64,000 bases of DNA from positions 1-64,000 of the forward strand of contig NZ_JADMKT010000072.1 of the NCBI RefSeq assembly GCF_016786255.1, read 5' to 3'. Below, one piece after another: positions 34,809 through 44,940 of this stretch (position 1 is the first letter of the stretch; every line of letters starts with the position of its first letter). The translations under genes and the position numbers were made by a program. Below the pieces are notes generated by a model that saw only the letters and a list, made by a program, of their open reading frames with translations, was not told where the DNA came from and ran no database searches. The DNA comes from Robertkochia sediminum (GTDB lineage Bacteria; Bacteroidota; Bacteroidia; Flavobacteriales; Flavobacteriaceae).

Positions 34809-36146
34809 ATGAAAACGTACTTTTTAACTGCTTTTGCCCTTCTTGCGGCTATCACCCTTAGTGCCCAGAAGGAAACCAAGATCTACGACATCATCAACAA
34901 TGTTTCTGCCGAGCGCATTGAGAGAGACGTTCGCATTTTAGCCGATTTCGGAACCCGCCATACCCTGAGCGATACAGTTTCTGAAACTCGCGGGATCGGG
35001 GCTGCCCGCCGCTGGATCAAGGCCGAGTTTGACCGTATCTCTGCTTCTTGTGACAACTGCCTGGAAGTTTTCTACCAAAAGAATCTCGTAGAAAAAGGTG
35101 CCAACGAACGCATCTTTGAAGATGTATGGGTGGTCAACGTGATCGCCGTAAAACGCGGTACTAAATACCCCGACAGCTATATCATCATGAGTGGTGATAT
35201 CGATTCGCGGGCCTCGGATCCGAATGACAATACCACCGACGCCCCGGGAGCCAACGACAACGCCAGTGGGATGGCCGGAACCCTTGAGGCCGCACGCGTG
35301 CTCAAAGACTACGAATTTGAACACAGTATTGTTTTTGCCGGACTTTCGGGTGAAGAGCAAGGACTCTTCGGAGGAAAAGGCCTGGCAGCATATGCCAAAG
35401 AGAACAACTGGAATGTTATCGGGGTACTCAACAACGACATGATCGGAAATATTAAAGGCGTAGACGGCGTGGTAAGCAACCGTGACTTCCGCATCTTTTC
35501 TGAACCCGTGCCCCCTACCGAAACCGAACGCCAGCGAAGAGCTCGCAGGTTCTACGGTGGTGAGGTAGACGGCATAAGCAGGCAGCTGGCCCGCTATGTG
35601 CACAGGACTACAAAAACCTATATGCCCGAAATGAATCCGATGCTTATCTACAGGCTCGATCGCTTTGGACGTGGAGGGCACCACCGACCTTTTAACGATG
35701 CCGGATTCGCGGGAATTCGCATCATGGAAGCGCATGAGAACTACACCCAACAACACCAGGACGTACGCAATGAGAACGGGATCGCCTATGGGGACGTGTT
35801 AGAACATGTGAATTTTGAATATGCGGCAAAGCTCACCACCGTTAACGCGATCAACCTTGCCGCTATCGCATGGGCCCCTTCTGCCCCTAAGAACGTGAAG
35901 ATAGGCGGTATTGTAGAACCTTCAGCAAAACTTTCGTGGGACAAGGTCGATGGTGCCATTGGATACAAGATCTACTGGAGAGAAACCACCAGTCCTACCT
36001 GGGACCATAGCAGGTACGTAGGCGATACCACCAGCCATACCCTCGAAGGGATCGTTATCGACAACTACTTCTTTGGGGTCGTTGCTGTAGGTGCTAACGG
36101 TACCGAAAGCCTGGTGACCTTCCCCGGCGGGATCATCAGAAACTAG
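34809..36146 (+). CDS. M28-type metallopeptidase with C-terminal Fn3 domain, exported
   Basis: 445 aa. Signal peptide MKTYFLTAFALLAAITLSAQ. The M28 fold is visible: YIIMSGDIDSRASD, DAPGANDNASGMAG (bridging Asp), GLSGEEQGLFGG (catalytic Glu), NNDMIGN and MEAHENYTQQHQD. The first zinc ligand, normally His in GHxD, is Asp here (SGDIDS), an apparent trait of a Bacteroidota subgroup that could change metal use. Residues about 350-440 are an Fn3 domain (PKNVKIGGIVEPSAKLSWDK; GYKIYWRET). Role: extracytoplasmic peptide breakdown. Confidence 0.87.
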   Translation: MKTYFLTAFALLAAITLSAQKETKIYDIINNVSAERIERDVRILADFGTRHTLSDTVSETRGIGAARRWIKAEFDRISASCDNCLEVFYQKNLVEKGANERIFEDVWVVNVIAVKRGTKYPDSYIIMSGDIDSRASDPNDNTTDAPGANDNASGMAGTLEAARVLKDYEFEHSIVFAGLSGEEQGLFGGKGLAAYAKENNWNVIGVLNNDMIGNIKGVDGVVSNRDFRIFSEPVPPTETERQRRARRFYGGEVDGISRQLARYVHRTTKTYMPEMNPMLIYRLDRFGRGGHHRPFNDAGFAGIRIMEAHENYTQQHQDVRNENGIAYGDVLEHVNFEYAAKLTTVNAINLAAIAWAPSAPKNVKIGGIVEPSAKLSWDKVDGAIGYKIYWRETTSPTWDHSRYVGDTTSHTLEGIVIDNYFFGVVAVGANGTESLVTFPGGIIRN

Positions 36147-36228
36147 GAAAAAAAGGTGAACATAAGATTCAAATGAAACCCACTTAACAAAAACCGTACA
36201 ATTAAGAAATATATGCCTTACATCATAC

Positions 36229-36264
36229 AGAAAGACTTTCTTATCGGAAAGTCTTTCTTTTTTT
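36229..36264 (+). terminator. Terminator of the M28 gene
   Basis: AGAAAGACTTTC and GAAAGTCTTTCT pair around TTATCG, followed by a T run. Confidence 0.8.
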
Positions 36265-36305
36265 CTGAAAAGGTCGTATTATCCCGACCCTGGATAACAT
36301 GACCT

Positions 36306-37925
36306 ATGAAAAAGCTTTTTTTGCTATTGATGGCCTTCCCCTTAGTGACCATGGCCCAAAATTTTACAGCACAAGACACCCTTAGAGGAAGCATTACTCC
36401 TGAGCGCGAGTGGTGGGACCTTACCTATTACCACCTCGATATAGAAGTAGACCCGGAAGAACGTTTTATTTCCGGTAGTAATCTCATTGGCTTTACTGCT
36501 TTAAAAACAGGAAACGTATTGCAGATCGATCTCCAGGAGCCTATGAAGATCGAAAAAGTGATGTACCGGGGTAAGTCCATGAAATTTACCTCTAACGGGA
36601 ACGCACACCTGGTGTACCTGGACAGGAAGATCCCTGAGGGAAGAAAGGGATATATAAAGGTGTATTATTCCGGGAACCCAAGGGAAGCCATCAGGGCACC
36701 ATGGGACGGGGGTGTCTCATGGGCAAAGGACCGCAATGGGGAGCACTTTATCGCCACCTCCTGCCAGGGACTTGGCGCCAGCGTATGGTGGCCTAATAAG
36801 GACCATATGTACGACGAGGTAGACAGTATGAAGATAAGCGTTACCGTACCCGACCACCTGGTAGATATTTCTAACGGCCGCCTTTTGGGAACGGAGCACG
36901 ACGAGAAAAATCGCAAACGCACCTTTCACTGGGGTGTGAACAATCCGATAAACAATTACGGGGTAAACATCAATATTGGCGACTACGAAGGTTTCGGAGA
37001 GGTCTATGAAGGCGAAAAAGGAAAGCTCGACATGACCTACTACGTGCTTTCGTACAACCTGGATAAGGCCAGAAAACAATTTGCCCAGGCTGCAGAGACT
37101 ATTGAGGCCTTTGAACACTGGTTTGGCCCCTACCCTTTCTACGAAGACGGATACAAGTTGGTGGAAGTACCCTACCTGGGAATGGAACACCAGAGCTCGG
37201 TAACCTATGGTAACAAATTCAAGAACGGATACCTGGGTAACGACCTCTCAGGATCGGGATGGGGACTCAAATTCGACTTTATCATTGTACACGAGAGTGG
37301 TCACGAATGGTTTGCGAATAACATCACCAATATCGACATTGCCGATATGTGGATACACGAGAGTTTTACCGCCTATGCTGAAAGCCTCTTTGTGGAGTAC
37401 TACCACGGGAAGGAAGCCGGTGCCGACTACGTTACCGGAACCCGACAGAACATCCTTAACGACAAACCAATTATAGGTCAATACGGTGTAAACCACGAAG
37501 GTTCAGGCGATATGTATTACAAAGGTGCCAATATGCTGCACACCCTCAGGCAACTCATCGAAGACGATGAGCTGTGGAGAGCGATCCTTCGCGGCCTCAA
37601 TCGCGATTTTTACCACCAGACGGTAAGTACTAACGATATTGAGCGTTACCTGATGCAGAAAACAGGGAAAGACCTCACGGCTTTTTTCAACCAGTATCTG
37701 AGAGACTCCAGGGTTCCTGTTTTTGAATACGAGATCACCGATGGCGTGCTCAAATACCGCTATACCGATGTGGTGGAGGGATTCGATATGCCCCTGGAAA
37801 TTACCATGAACGGTCATACCGACTGGATACAGCCTAAGACCGAATGGCAGGAGCTGCGCCTTAACCAAAAGATCGCTTCCTTTAGCGTAGACCGCGACTA
37901 CCTGGTCCTACACCGCGAATTATAA
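36306..37925 (+). CDS. M1 family aminopeptidase-like metallopeptidase, exported
   Basis: 539 aa with signal peptide MKKLFLLLMAFPLVTMAQ. The N-terminal beta domain starts RGSITPEREWWDLTYYHLDI. The zinc site is VHESGHEWFANN, with the third ligand Glu 19 residues after the second His (IADMWIHESFTAYAESL). The exopeptidase GxMEN motif is replaced by YLGMEHQSSVTYG, a form found in this Bacteroidota branch. It lacks the long C-terminal helical domain of classical M1 enzymes, so it is a short form. It likely trims peptides in the periplasm. Next to another exported peptidase but with its own upstream terminator. Confidence 0.9.
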   Translation: MKKLFLLLMAFPLVTMAQNFTAQDTLRGSITPEREWWDLTYYHLDIEVDPEERFISGSNLIGFTALKTGNVLQIDLQEPMKIEKVMYRGKSMKFTSNGNAHLVYLDRKIPEGRKGYIKVYYSGNPREAIRAPWDGGVSWAKDRNGEHFIATSCQGLGASVWWPNKDHMYDEVDSMKISVTVPDHLVDISNGRLLGTEHDEKNRKRTFHWGVNNPINNYGVNINIGDYEGFGEVYEGEKGKLDMTYYVLSYNLDKARKQFAQAAETIEAFEHWFGPYPFYEDGYKLVEVPYLGMEHQSSVTYGNKFKNGYLGNDLSGSGWGLKFDFIIVHESGHEWFANNITNIDIADMWIHESFTAYAESLFVEYYHGKEAGADYVTGTRQNILNDKPIIGQYGVNHEGSGDMYYKGANMLHTLRQLIEDDELWRAILRGLNRDFYHQTVSTNDIERYLMQKTGKDLTAFFNQYLRDSRVPVFEYEITDGVLKYRYTDVVEGFDMPLEITMNGHTDWIQPKTEWQELRLNQKIASFSVDRDYLVLHREL

Positions 37926-37960
37926 CCCTTAAAATTCCATTAACAGGTCTTTAAGAATTC

Positions 37961-37989
37961 TTGCAGGAGTTTTCGTTATTTTAGCTTTT
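37961..37989 (+). promoter_or_regulatory. Candidate promoter of the BNR/sortilin-like gene
   Basis: TTG (37961-37963), 18 bases, then TAGCTTTT (37982-37989), one mismatch from TAnnTTTG; 19 bases before the start codon. Confidence 0.35.
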
Positions 37990-38008
37990 TAAACTAACTA
38001 ACTACTGT

Positions 38009-41000
38009 ATGAAAAGCATTTTTATGTCGGGGATCATGCTGCTGCTATCCCTACTTGGCTTTGCCCAAGAATTTTCGATGGACCTGGCACAGGACCTAAA
38101 ACCCAGAAATATAGGCCCGGGAGGTATGAGTGGTAGGGTTACCGCCATTGACGTGGTTACCGACAACCCTGATATCATGTACGTGGGTACTGCTTCGGGA
38201 GGTCTTTGGAAATCGACTTCCGGAGGGATCAAATGGGAGCCCATCTTCGAAAAAGAGGTTACCGCTTCTATCGGTGCCGTAGCCATTCAGCAATCCAATC
38301 CTTCTGTGATCTGGGTAGGTACCGGTGAAGGGAATCCACGTAATAGCCTGAACGGCGGATACGGGATCTATAAGTCGCTTGACGCCGGAAAGACCTGGCA
38401 ACCTATGGGCCTTGAAAATACCCGACATATTCACCGGGTGATCATTGATCCTACCGATCCGAATACCGTATATGTTGCCGCCATAGGTTCTCCATGGGGA
38501 GAGCATCCTGAAAGAGGGATCTATAAAACCACCGATGGCGGTAAAAGCTGGGAAAAGATCCTTTTTGTAAATAACCGCACGGGAGCGGCAGATCTTATTA
38601 TCGACCCTTCTAATCCGAACAAACTTCTGGCTGCCATGTGGGAGCACAAAAGAGACCCTTGGTTCTTTAAGTCAGGAGGTGAAGGCAGTGGCCTTTACAT
38701 GACCCACGATGGAGGAAAGAACTGGAAAGAACTCACCGATAAGGACGGCCTTCCCAAGGGAGAGCTCGGACGTATTGGTCTGGCTATCGCCAAAAATAAG
38801 CCGGAGGTGATCTACGCCCTGGTAGAATCAAAAAAGAACGCCCTTTACAAGAGTACCGATGGAGGATTTAAATGGAGCAAGGTAAACGACAAGCCGGAGA
38901 TCGGAAACCGACCGTTCTACTACTCAGACCTGGCCGTTGATCCTGAAAATGAGAACAGGGTATTCTCGATCTTCACCTATGTGAATGTTTCCCAGGACGG
39001 AGGTAAGAGCTTTAACGAACTTATGCCTGCCTATGGGGTGAGCAACGGGGTACACCCCGACCACCACGCCTGGTGGATCCACCCGGAAGACGGAAGCTTT
39101 ATGATGGACGGTAACGATGGAGGTCTCAACATTACCCACGACGGGGGTAAAACCTGGCGTTTTATCAGCAATATTCCCGTAGCTCAGTTCTACCATATAA
39201 GCACCGATAACGACTATCCGTATAACGTATACGGAGGTATGCAGGATAACGGTTCGTGGAAAGGCCCTGCCTATGTATGGCGTGCCCAGGGCATTAGAAA
39301 TTCATACTGGCAGGAGATCGCCTTTGGAGACGGATTTGATGTGGTACCGGACCAACAAGATCCGCGTTATGGTTATGCCATGAGTCAGCAAGGATACGTT
39401 TCGCGCTACGATGCCGAAACCGGTAACAACTACTCTGTACGTCCTACCCACCCCGACCCTGAGGTAGAACTGCGTTTTAACTGGAATTCGGCCATTGGCC
39501 AGGATCCTTTTGATGCCTCTACCGTTTATTTCGGTAGCCAGTACGTACATAAGAGCAGTGATAAAGGTCTCACCTGGGAGGTGATCTCTCCGGACCTTAC
39601 CACCAACGATCCTGAAAAACAAAAGCAGGGCGAAAGTGGCGGTCTTACCCTCGATGCTACAGGAGCAGAGAACTACACCACCATTCTGGTGATCGAGCCA
39701 TCACCGGTAGAAAAAGACATGCTATGGGTAGGTACAGACGATGGCCGTGTGCACTACACCACTAACGGTGGTGCCGAATGGAATGATGTGACCAAGAACA
39801 TCAAAGGCCTGCCGGAAGGTAGCTGGATCGTACAGATCAAAGCTTCTAAGACCAATAAGGGTGAAGCCCTTCTCGTTGCCAACGACTACAGAAGATTTAA
39901 CTATACCCCTTACGCCTACCGAACCACCAACTACGGTAAAACATGGAAGCGTATTGTAGATGAAGATGATGTAAAAAGTTATGCCCTTTCGATCATCGAA
40001 GATCCTGTAGAGCCGCGATTGATGTTCCTCGGAACGGACGACGGACTCTACCTGTCTCTGAATGCCGGAGAAACCTGGCAGAAATGGACGGAGGGTTATC
40101 CTACCGTTTCGACCAAAGACCTGGCGATCCAGGAACGCGAAGGCGACCTGGTGATCGGTACTTTTGGTAGAGCTGCATGGGTACTCGACGATATAAGACC
40201 CTTGAGAGCTATCGCCGCCGATCCTGCCATTACCCAAAGCAAAGTAACGCTTTTCGAACCACCGGTAGCATACGATGCCGCCTACCAGCAACCAACAGGA
40301 AGCCGTTTTGGTGCCGATGCGATGTTCTCCGGAGAGAACAAAAGAGGTGGGGCGATGATCTCTTACTTTATCGCGCCTCAAAAGCCTGAAGCTAAAAAAG
40401 AAGAAGCCGCTAAGGATGAGGCCGAAAAAGGAACCGACAAGCCTGAGAATGAAGTAAAATGGGACAGTATTACCCTGGAGGTATTCAAGGGCGAAAAGCT
40501 TATTCGCACCCTGAAAAGAAAAGCGCCGAAAGAAAAAGGTATCCACCGCATGTACTGGGGCCTTGACGAAAAAGGAGCCGACAGGCCTTCCAGAAATCCG
40601 CGTAAATCGAACAGAGAACCCGGAGGGGCTTCCGTACTTCCAGGTACGTATAACCTTAAGCTCACTTACGGAGACCAGGTTTCTTCCAGAAGTATCGAAG
40701 TAAAGAGTGACCCGAGGATCGATTACAACATGGCCGATCTGGAAGCGGTGCACGACGCTGTTGAGGAATTGCAACAATGGCAGCAGCTTATCGCCGATAT
40801 GAGCAAGCAGCTGGCCGAAAGCAAGTCGACCGCCGAGACCTTCAAGAAAGAGCTTAAGAAAGAAGATAAGGACGGATTTAAAGAAGAGATCGAAGCTTCT
40901 GAAGAGATCGTGAAAAAGATCACTGAACTTCAGGATGCCATCTTCGGAAAAGAAGACAAGCGCCAGGGAATCACCAGGAATTCAGATCCTACGGTAATGT

Positions 41001-41215
41001 CTCGTCTCTATTCAGCTTACGGTTACGTAGCCAGTCGTAAGACCGGGCTTACCGAAACAGAGAGCCGCCTGATGAAACAGGCCAAAGACGCTCTTGATGT
41101 AAGCGTAAATGAGATCAATACCTTCTACGAAGATGTTTGGCCGGGCTACCAGGAAAAAATGGAGGCGACCAAGGTCGATCGTTTTAAGGAAACCAAATCC
41201 TTCTCCCTGGATTAA
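38009..41215 (+). CDS. BNR-repeat (VPS10/sortilin-like) exported beta-propeller protein
   Basis: 1068 aa with signal peptide MKSIFMSGIMLLLSLLGFAQ. Many Asp-box repeats of the S/T-x-D-x-G-x-x-W type occur from about residue 60 to 740 (KSLDAGKTWQPMG; KTTDGGKSWEKIL; MTHDGGKNWKEL; KSTDGGFKWSK; LSLNAGETWQKW), building one or two propellers. The C-terminal third has an acidic/basic low-complexity stretch (KPEAKKEEAAKDEAEKG), a beta domain and a helical end. Annotated in relatives as WD40/YVTN/BNR-like or glycosyl hydrolase; enzymatic activity is unproven. Position after two peptidases fits a polymer or protein degradation theme. Confidence 0.87.
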   Translation: MKSIFMSGIMLLLSLLGFAQEFSMDLAQDLKPRNIGPGGMSGRVTAIDVVTDNPDIMYVGTASGGLWKSTSGGIKWEPIFEKEVTASIGAVAIQQSNPSVIWVGTGEGNPRNSLNGGYGIYKSLDAGKTWQPMGLENTRHIHRVIIDPTDPNTVYVAAIGSPWGEHPERGIYKTTDGGKSWEKILFVNNRTGAADLIIDPSNPNKLLAAMWEHKRDPWFFKSGGEGSGLYMTHDGGKNWKELTDKDGLPKGELGRIGLAIAKNKPEVIYALVESKKNALYKSTDGGFKWSKVNDKPEIGNRPFYYSDLAVDPENENRVFSIFTYVNVSQDGGKSFNELMPAYGVSNGVHPDHHAWWIHPEDGSFMMDGNDGGLNITHDGGKTWRFISNIPVAQFYHISTDNDYPYNVYGGMQDNGSWKGPAYVWRAQGIRNSYWQEIAFGDGFDVVPDQQDPRYGYAMSQQGYVSRYDAETGNNYSVRPTHPDPEVELRFNWNSAIGQDPFDASTVYFGSQYVHKSSDKGLTWEVISPDLTTNDPEKQKQGESGGLTLDATGAENYTTILVIEPSPVEKDMLWVGTDDGRVHYTTNGGAEWNDVTKNIKGLPEGSWIVQIKASKTNKGEALLVANDYRRFNYTPYAYRTTNYGKTWKRIVDEDDVKSYALSIIEDPVEPRLMFLGTDDGLYLSLNAGETWQKWTEGYPTVSTKDLAIQEREGDLVIGTFGRAAWVLDDIRPLRAIAADPAITQSKVTLFEPPVAYDAAYQQPTGSRFGADAMFSGENKRGGAMISYFIAPQKPEAKKEEAAKDEAEKGTDKPENEVKWDSITLEVFKGEKLIRTLKRKAPKEKGIHRMYWGLDEKGADRPSRNPRKSNREPGGASVLPGTYNLKLTYGDQVSSRSIEVKSDPRIDYNMADLEAVHDAVEELQQWQQLIADMSKQLAESKSTAETFKKELKKEDKDGFKEEIEASEEIVKKITELQDAIFGKEDKRQGITRNSDPTVMSRLYSAYGYVASRKTGLTETESRLMKQAKDALDVSVNEINTFYEDVWPGYQEKMEATKVDRFKETKSFSLD

Positions 41216-41265
41216 GACCTCATATAACAGCCATTCTGCAAGTAACCACATGAGTATGGCAAACC

Positions 41266-41313
41266 CACAGGATCCTGCCCGTAAGCATTTACAGGCAGGA
41301 TCTTTTTTTTTAC
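41266..41313 (+). terminator. Terminator of the BNR-protein gene
   Basis: AGGATCCTGCC and GGCAGGATCT pair across a loop, with nine T following. Confidence 0.85.
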
Positions 41314-41464
41314 TCCACCCGGGATCAAACCTTTCTTTTCCTAAACTACTTCCGGGATTCCCGAAACACCCCCTCCAAAAGACAGCCTTTAAACTCATTT
41401 TCAGTACCTTCGCCTTACGCAAGGGCATAAGGCCCCAATACCTTGCCGGCATAAATCCAACCCT

Positions 41465-42682
41465 ATGACCACAGAAAACATCAAATTCACCAACCGCGAT
41501 GGGATCGTTCTTTCCGGCCGCATCGACCTCCCCGTAAACAGAGCCCCCCATACCTACGCCATTTTTGCCCATTGCTTTACCTGTAGCAAGAACTTCCCTG
41601 CAGTAAAGAACATAAGCAAAGGGCTAACTTCCCGCGGATTTGCAGTATTGCGGTTCGACTTTACAGGACTTGGCAACAGTGAAGGCGACTTTTCGAACAC
41701 GAATTTTTCGGCCAATATCAACGACCTTGAAGATGCAGCGGCCATGCTGCAAGAAAAATATACGGCTCCCGAACTTTTAGTAGGTCATTCCCTGGGAGGG
41801 GCCGCAGTACTACTGGCTGCGCGAAAGATCGCCTCAGTAAAGGCCGTAGTGACCATAGGCGCCCCCTCTCACCCTTCACATGTAACCCACCTCCTGGAGG
41901 GGGGCCTGGAAACCATTGAAGAAAAAGGGAGTGCCGAGATCAATATCGGAGGGCGTACCTTCACCATCCGTTCCCAGTTCCTGAACGATCTGAACAGTCT
42001 CCCCGGCAACGAGGTGAGTAACGACCTGCGACTGCCACTGCTTATCTTACATTCACCACAGGATCGGATCGTAGAGATCGATAATGCCCGGGAACTCTAT
42101 CAGGCTGCCCATCACCCCAAAAGCTTTGTATCGTTGGATGGGGCAGACCACCTGCTAAGCAGGAAAGAAGACTCCCTGTATGCCGGCGACCTTATCGGAA
42201 GCTGGGCCCAACGCTATATTCCACATGAGGCGCATCAACCTCGTGAATTCCCCCACCAGGTCATGGCAAGTCTTGATACAGCCGATGCCTTTACCACCGA
42301 AATGATCGTAGGCCATACCCGAATGATCGCCGATGAACCCGAAGCCTATGGTGGTGCTGCCCTTGGGCCTACCCCCTATGAGTTGCTGGGTGCAGCCTTA
42401 GCAAGTTGTACCGCTATGACCCTGAATATGTACCTCGGAAGGAAAGAATGGAAGGCCGTGCGTATCGAGGTCTTTGTGTCACATACCGGAAAACATGTGG
42501 TAGACTGTGAGCATTGTGACGACCCAAAGGCCCGCATCGATCATTTTGAGCGGACGGTAAAGGTCAAGGGAACCCTGGATGGGCAGCAAATGGAGCGACT
42601 CCTGCAGATCGCCGATAAGTGCCCGGTACACAAAACCCTTTCTGCAAAAAATCAGATCAATACGACCATAGAAAATGCGTAA
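41465..42682 (+). CDS. Bifunctional alpha/beta hydrolase - OsmC family protein
   Basis: 405 aa, cytoplasmic. Residues about 1-255 are an alpha/beta hydrolase (AIFAHCFTCSKNF; ELLVGHSLGGAAVLLAARKI with the nucleophile Ser; LLILHSPQDRIVEI; DGADHLLSRK with the His). Residues about 275-405 are OsmC-like (MIADEPEAYGGAALGPTPYE; LGAALASCTAMTLNMY with the peroxidatic Cys; IADKCPVHKTL with the second Cys). The fusion is known in many bacteria and is linked to organic hydroperoxide defence. It lies 55 bases ahead of sodC, another oxidative-stress gene, although sodC has its own promoter. Confidence 0.93.
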   Translation: MTTENIKFTNRDGIVLSGRIDLPVNRAPHTYAIFAHCFTCSKNFPAVKNISKGLTSRGFAVLRFDFTGLGNSEGDFSNTNFSANINDLEDAAAMLQEKYTAPELLVGHSLGGAAVLLAARKIASVKAVVTIGAPSHPSHVTHLLEGGLETIEEKGSAEINIGGRTFTIRSQFLNDLNSLPGNEVSNDLRLPLLILHSPQDRIVEIDNARELYQAAHHPKSFVSLDGADHLLSRKEDSLYAGDLIGSWAQRYIPHEAHQPREFPHQVMASLDTADAFTTEMIVGHTRMIADEPEAYGGAALGPTPYELLGAALASCTAMTLNMYLGRKEWKAVRIEVFVSHTGKHVVDCEHCDDPKARIDHFERTVKVKGTLDGQQMERLLQIADKCPVHKTLSAKNQINTTIENA

Positions 42683-42684
42683 TT

Positions 42685-42715
42685 TTGTTAAAACAGGAAG
42701 AACTTGTTATATTCG
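42685..42715 (+). promoter_or_regulatory. Promoter of sodC
   Basis: TTG (42685-42687), 20 bases, then TATATTCG (42708-42715), one mismatch from TAnnTTTG, 22 bases before the ATG. Confidence 0.5.
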
Positions 42716-42737
42716 ACTACCAAAATCTCAATAAATT

Positions 42738-43349
42738 ATGAAAAATACGAAAATGTACATAGTACTCTTTGCCGCGGGCCTGTTAACACTGGGGGTAAGC
42801 TGTAAAGGGAATGAAAAGAAAGCAGCTACAGAAGAAGTGGTTACCGAAACCGTTGAAATTACCGCCGATGATACTGCTGCCGCCAAGGATACCGACGTAA
42901 AGGAGGTTACCGTGGTTATGGCTTCCAAGAGCGGAAGTGAAGTTAAAGGTACGGCCACCTTTACCCAGGCAAACGGGAAGGTGACCATGGTCGCTACTTT
43001 TGAAGGGCTTGAGCCCGGGGAGCACGCCATCCACCTGCACGAAAAGGCCGATTGTTCGGCAGATGATGCCACATCTACCGGCGGACACTGGAATCCGACC
43101 TTTGCCAAGCACGGAAAATGGGGTGAAGAAGAAGGGTTCCACCTGGGAGATATCGGAAACTTTACCGCCGATGAGAACGGTAATGGTTCTATTACCTTTG
43201 AAACCGACCTGTGGTGTATTGGCTGTGGGATCGAGACCAGAGACATCCTCGGTAAGGCCGTGATCGTTCACAAAGGTCAGGACGATTTCGTAAGTCAGCC
43301 TAGTGGTGCTGCCGGAGCGAGAGTGAGCTGCGGAGGAGTTATCGAATAA
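42738..43349 (+). CDS. sodC: Cu/Zn superoxide dismutase lipoprotein
   Basis: 203 aa. Lipoprotein signal ending LTLGVSCKGN places it in the envelope. After a Thr/Ala/Glu-rich linker, the SOD domain shows HAIHLHEKADC (copper His pair), GGHWNPTFAKHGKW and FHLGDIGNF (bridging and zinc His plus Asp), VIVHKGQDDF (last copper His) and GARVSCGGVI (active-site Arg and disulphide Cys). A short insertion LWCIGCGIETRD adds two Cys absent from the classical enzymes. It removes superoxide outside the cytoplasm. Confidence 0.95.
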   Translation: MKNTKMYIVLFAAGLLTLGVSCKGNEKKAATEEVVTETVEITADDTAAAKDTDVKEVTVVMASKSGSEVKGTATFTQANGKVTMVATFEGLEPGEHAIHLHEKADCSADDATSTGGHWNPTFAKHGKWGEEEGFHLGDIGNFTADENGNGSITFETDLWCIGCGIETRDILGKAVIVHKGQDDFVSQPSGAAGARVSCGGVIE

Positions 43350-43363
43350 GACTTTATATGACC

Positions 43364-43402
43364 ATCATAAAAAAAGCCCGGACAGATCCGGGCTTTTTTT
43401 AT
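43364..43402. terminator. Bidirectional terminator between sodC and the carboxylase operon
   Basis: AAAAAAAGCCCGGACAGATCCGGGCTTTTTTT: stem AGCCCGG/CCGGGCT with A and T runs on both sides, serving both convergent transcripts. Confidence 0.88.
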
Positions 43403-44940
43403 AGGGGTATGTTGCCGTGTTTTCTGTCGGGACGTTCTGTTTTTTTATGCTCCAGCATACTGAACCCCTTGAGTAATTTTCTTCTCGTATCCCGCGGATC
43501 GATCACCTCATCTATAAATCCGCGTCGTGCCGCACTGTACGGATCTGCGAACTTATCGGCATACGCCTTTTCTTTTTCTGCCAGTTTGGCCGCGGGGTCG
43601 TCTGCTGCAGCGATCTCTTTTTTAAAGATGATCTCACTGGCTCCCTTAGCTCCCATTACTGCGATCTCTGCAGATGGCCAAGCAAAATTAAGATCGGCAC
43701 CTATGTGTTTGGAATTCATCACATCATAGGCTCCTCCGTAGGCTTTCCTGGTGATCACGGTCACCTTAGGTACCGTAGCCTCACTAAGGGCATAAAGCAG
43801 TTTTGCTCCCTCTACGATAATACCATTCCACTCCTGGTCGGTACCCGGTAAAAATCCGGGAACATCCACCAGCACCAACAACGGAATATTAAAGCAATCG
43901 CAAAACCGCGTAAATCGCGCCCCTTTCACAGAGCTGTCTACATCCAACACTCCGGCGAGGTGCATCGGTTGGTTAGCAACGATCCCGATACTGCGACCGC
44001 CCATACGGGCAAATCCCACAATAATATTCGGAGCATAGTCCTTATGTACCTCAAAAAAGCTGTTAGCATCGATGAGCTTTTCGATCACCTTATGCATATC
44101 GTAAGGCTGATTAGGGTGCTCGGGGATCACTGTAGCCAGGTCTTCACAATATTCTTTGTCGGGCTCAAAGGGAAGGTGCTTAGGCAGCTCCTTATTGTTT
44201 TGAGGAAGGTAAGACAACAAGGTCTTTACCTGCTTCAGGCATTCCACATCGTTCATGGCGGTAAAATGCGCCACCCCCGACCGGGAAGCATGCGTACGCG
44301 CCCCGCCGAGCTCTTCGGCCGTAACCTCTTCATTGGTCACCGTTTTTACCACATTGGGTCCGGTAACGAACATATAGCTGGAATTCTCTACCATCAAGGT
44401 GAAATCGGTCATGGCCGGAGAATATACGGCCCCACCGGCACATGGCCCCATAATGGCCGAGATCTGGGGAATAACACCTGAGGAACTCACATTGCGGTGA
44501 AAGATATCGGCATAGCCTCCCAGGGAGCTTACCCCTTCCTGTATGCGGGCTCCCCCCGAATCGTTAAGGCCTATCATAGGCACTCCTGTACGCACGGCCA
44601 TATCCATGACCTTGCAGATCTTTTCGGCATGGGTTTCAGAAAGCGCTCCCCCGAAAACCGTAAAATCCTGGGCGAATACGCATACGGGACGTCCGTTTAT
44701 GGTACCATAACCCGTAACGACCCCGTCGCCGTAAATACGTTGTTTATCCATCCCAAAGTCGGTTGCCCGGTGGGTTACCAGGGCACCCATCTCTTCAAAA
44801 GAGCCTTCGTCGAGCAAGTAAGCGATACGTTCTCTTGCGGTGAGCTTTTTCTTGGCGTGCTGTTTGGCTATGCGCTCTTCTCCCCCACCGACTTCAGCTT
44901 CTTTGAGTCGTCTTTGTAATTCGTCTAATTTCTCTTTCAT
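43399..44940 (-). CDS. pccB: Acyl-CoA (propionyl-CoA) carboxylase carboxyltransferase subunit
   Basis: 513 aa, full length for PccB. The N-terminal half shows the crotonase-like carboxyltransferase fold ([56 protein letters not shown]) and the C-terminal half [19 protein letters not shown] and [20 protein letters not shown]. It moves carboxyl groups from biotin to acyl-CoA. Third gene of the operon; its ATG overlaps the biotin carboxylase stop as ATGA. Substrate (propionyl-, acetyl- or methylmalonyl-CoA) is inferred from family. Confidence 0.92.
   Translation of the reverse strand: MKEKLDELQRRLKEAEVGGGEERIAKQHAKKKLTARERIAYLLDEGSFEEMGALVTHRATDFGMDKQRIYGDGVVTGYGTINGRPVCVFAQDFTVFGGALSETHAEKICKVMDMAVRTGVPMIGLNDSGGARIQEGVSSLGGYADIFHRNVSSSGVIPQISAIMGPCAGGAVYSPAMTDFTLMVENSSYMFVTGPNVVKTVTNEEVTAEELGGARTHASRSGVAHFTAMNDVECLKQVKTLLSYLPQNNKELPKHLPFEPDKEYCEDLATVIPEHPNQPYDMHKVIEKLIDANSFFEVHKDYAPNIIVGFARMGGRSIGIVANQPMHLAGVLDVDSSVKGARFTRFCDCFNIPLLVLVDVPGFLPGTDQEWNGIIVEGAKLLYALSEATVPKVTVITRKAYGGAYDVMNSKHIGADLNFAWPSAEIAVMGAKGASEIIFKKEIAAADDPAAKLAEKEKAYADKFADPYSAARRGFIDEVIDPRDTRRKLLKGFSMLEHKKTERPDRKHGNIPL

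Noticed and set aside
39722-40777. 351-codon open frame opposite the BNR protein gene
   Set aside because: Shadow of the BNR gene; composition reflects the other strand.
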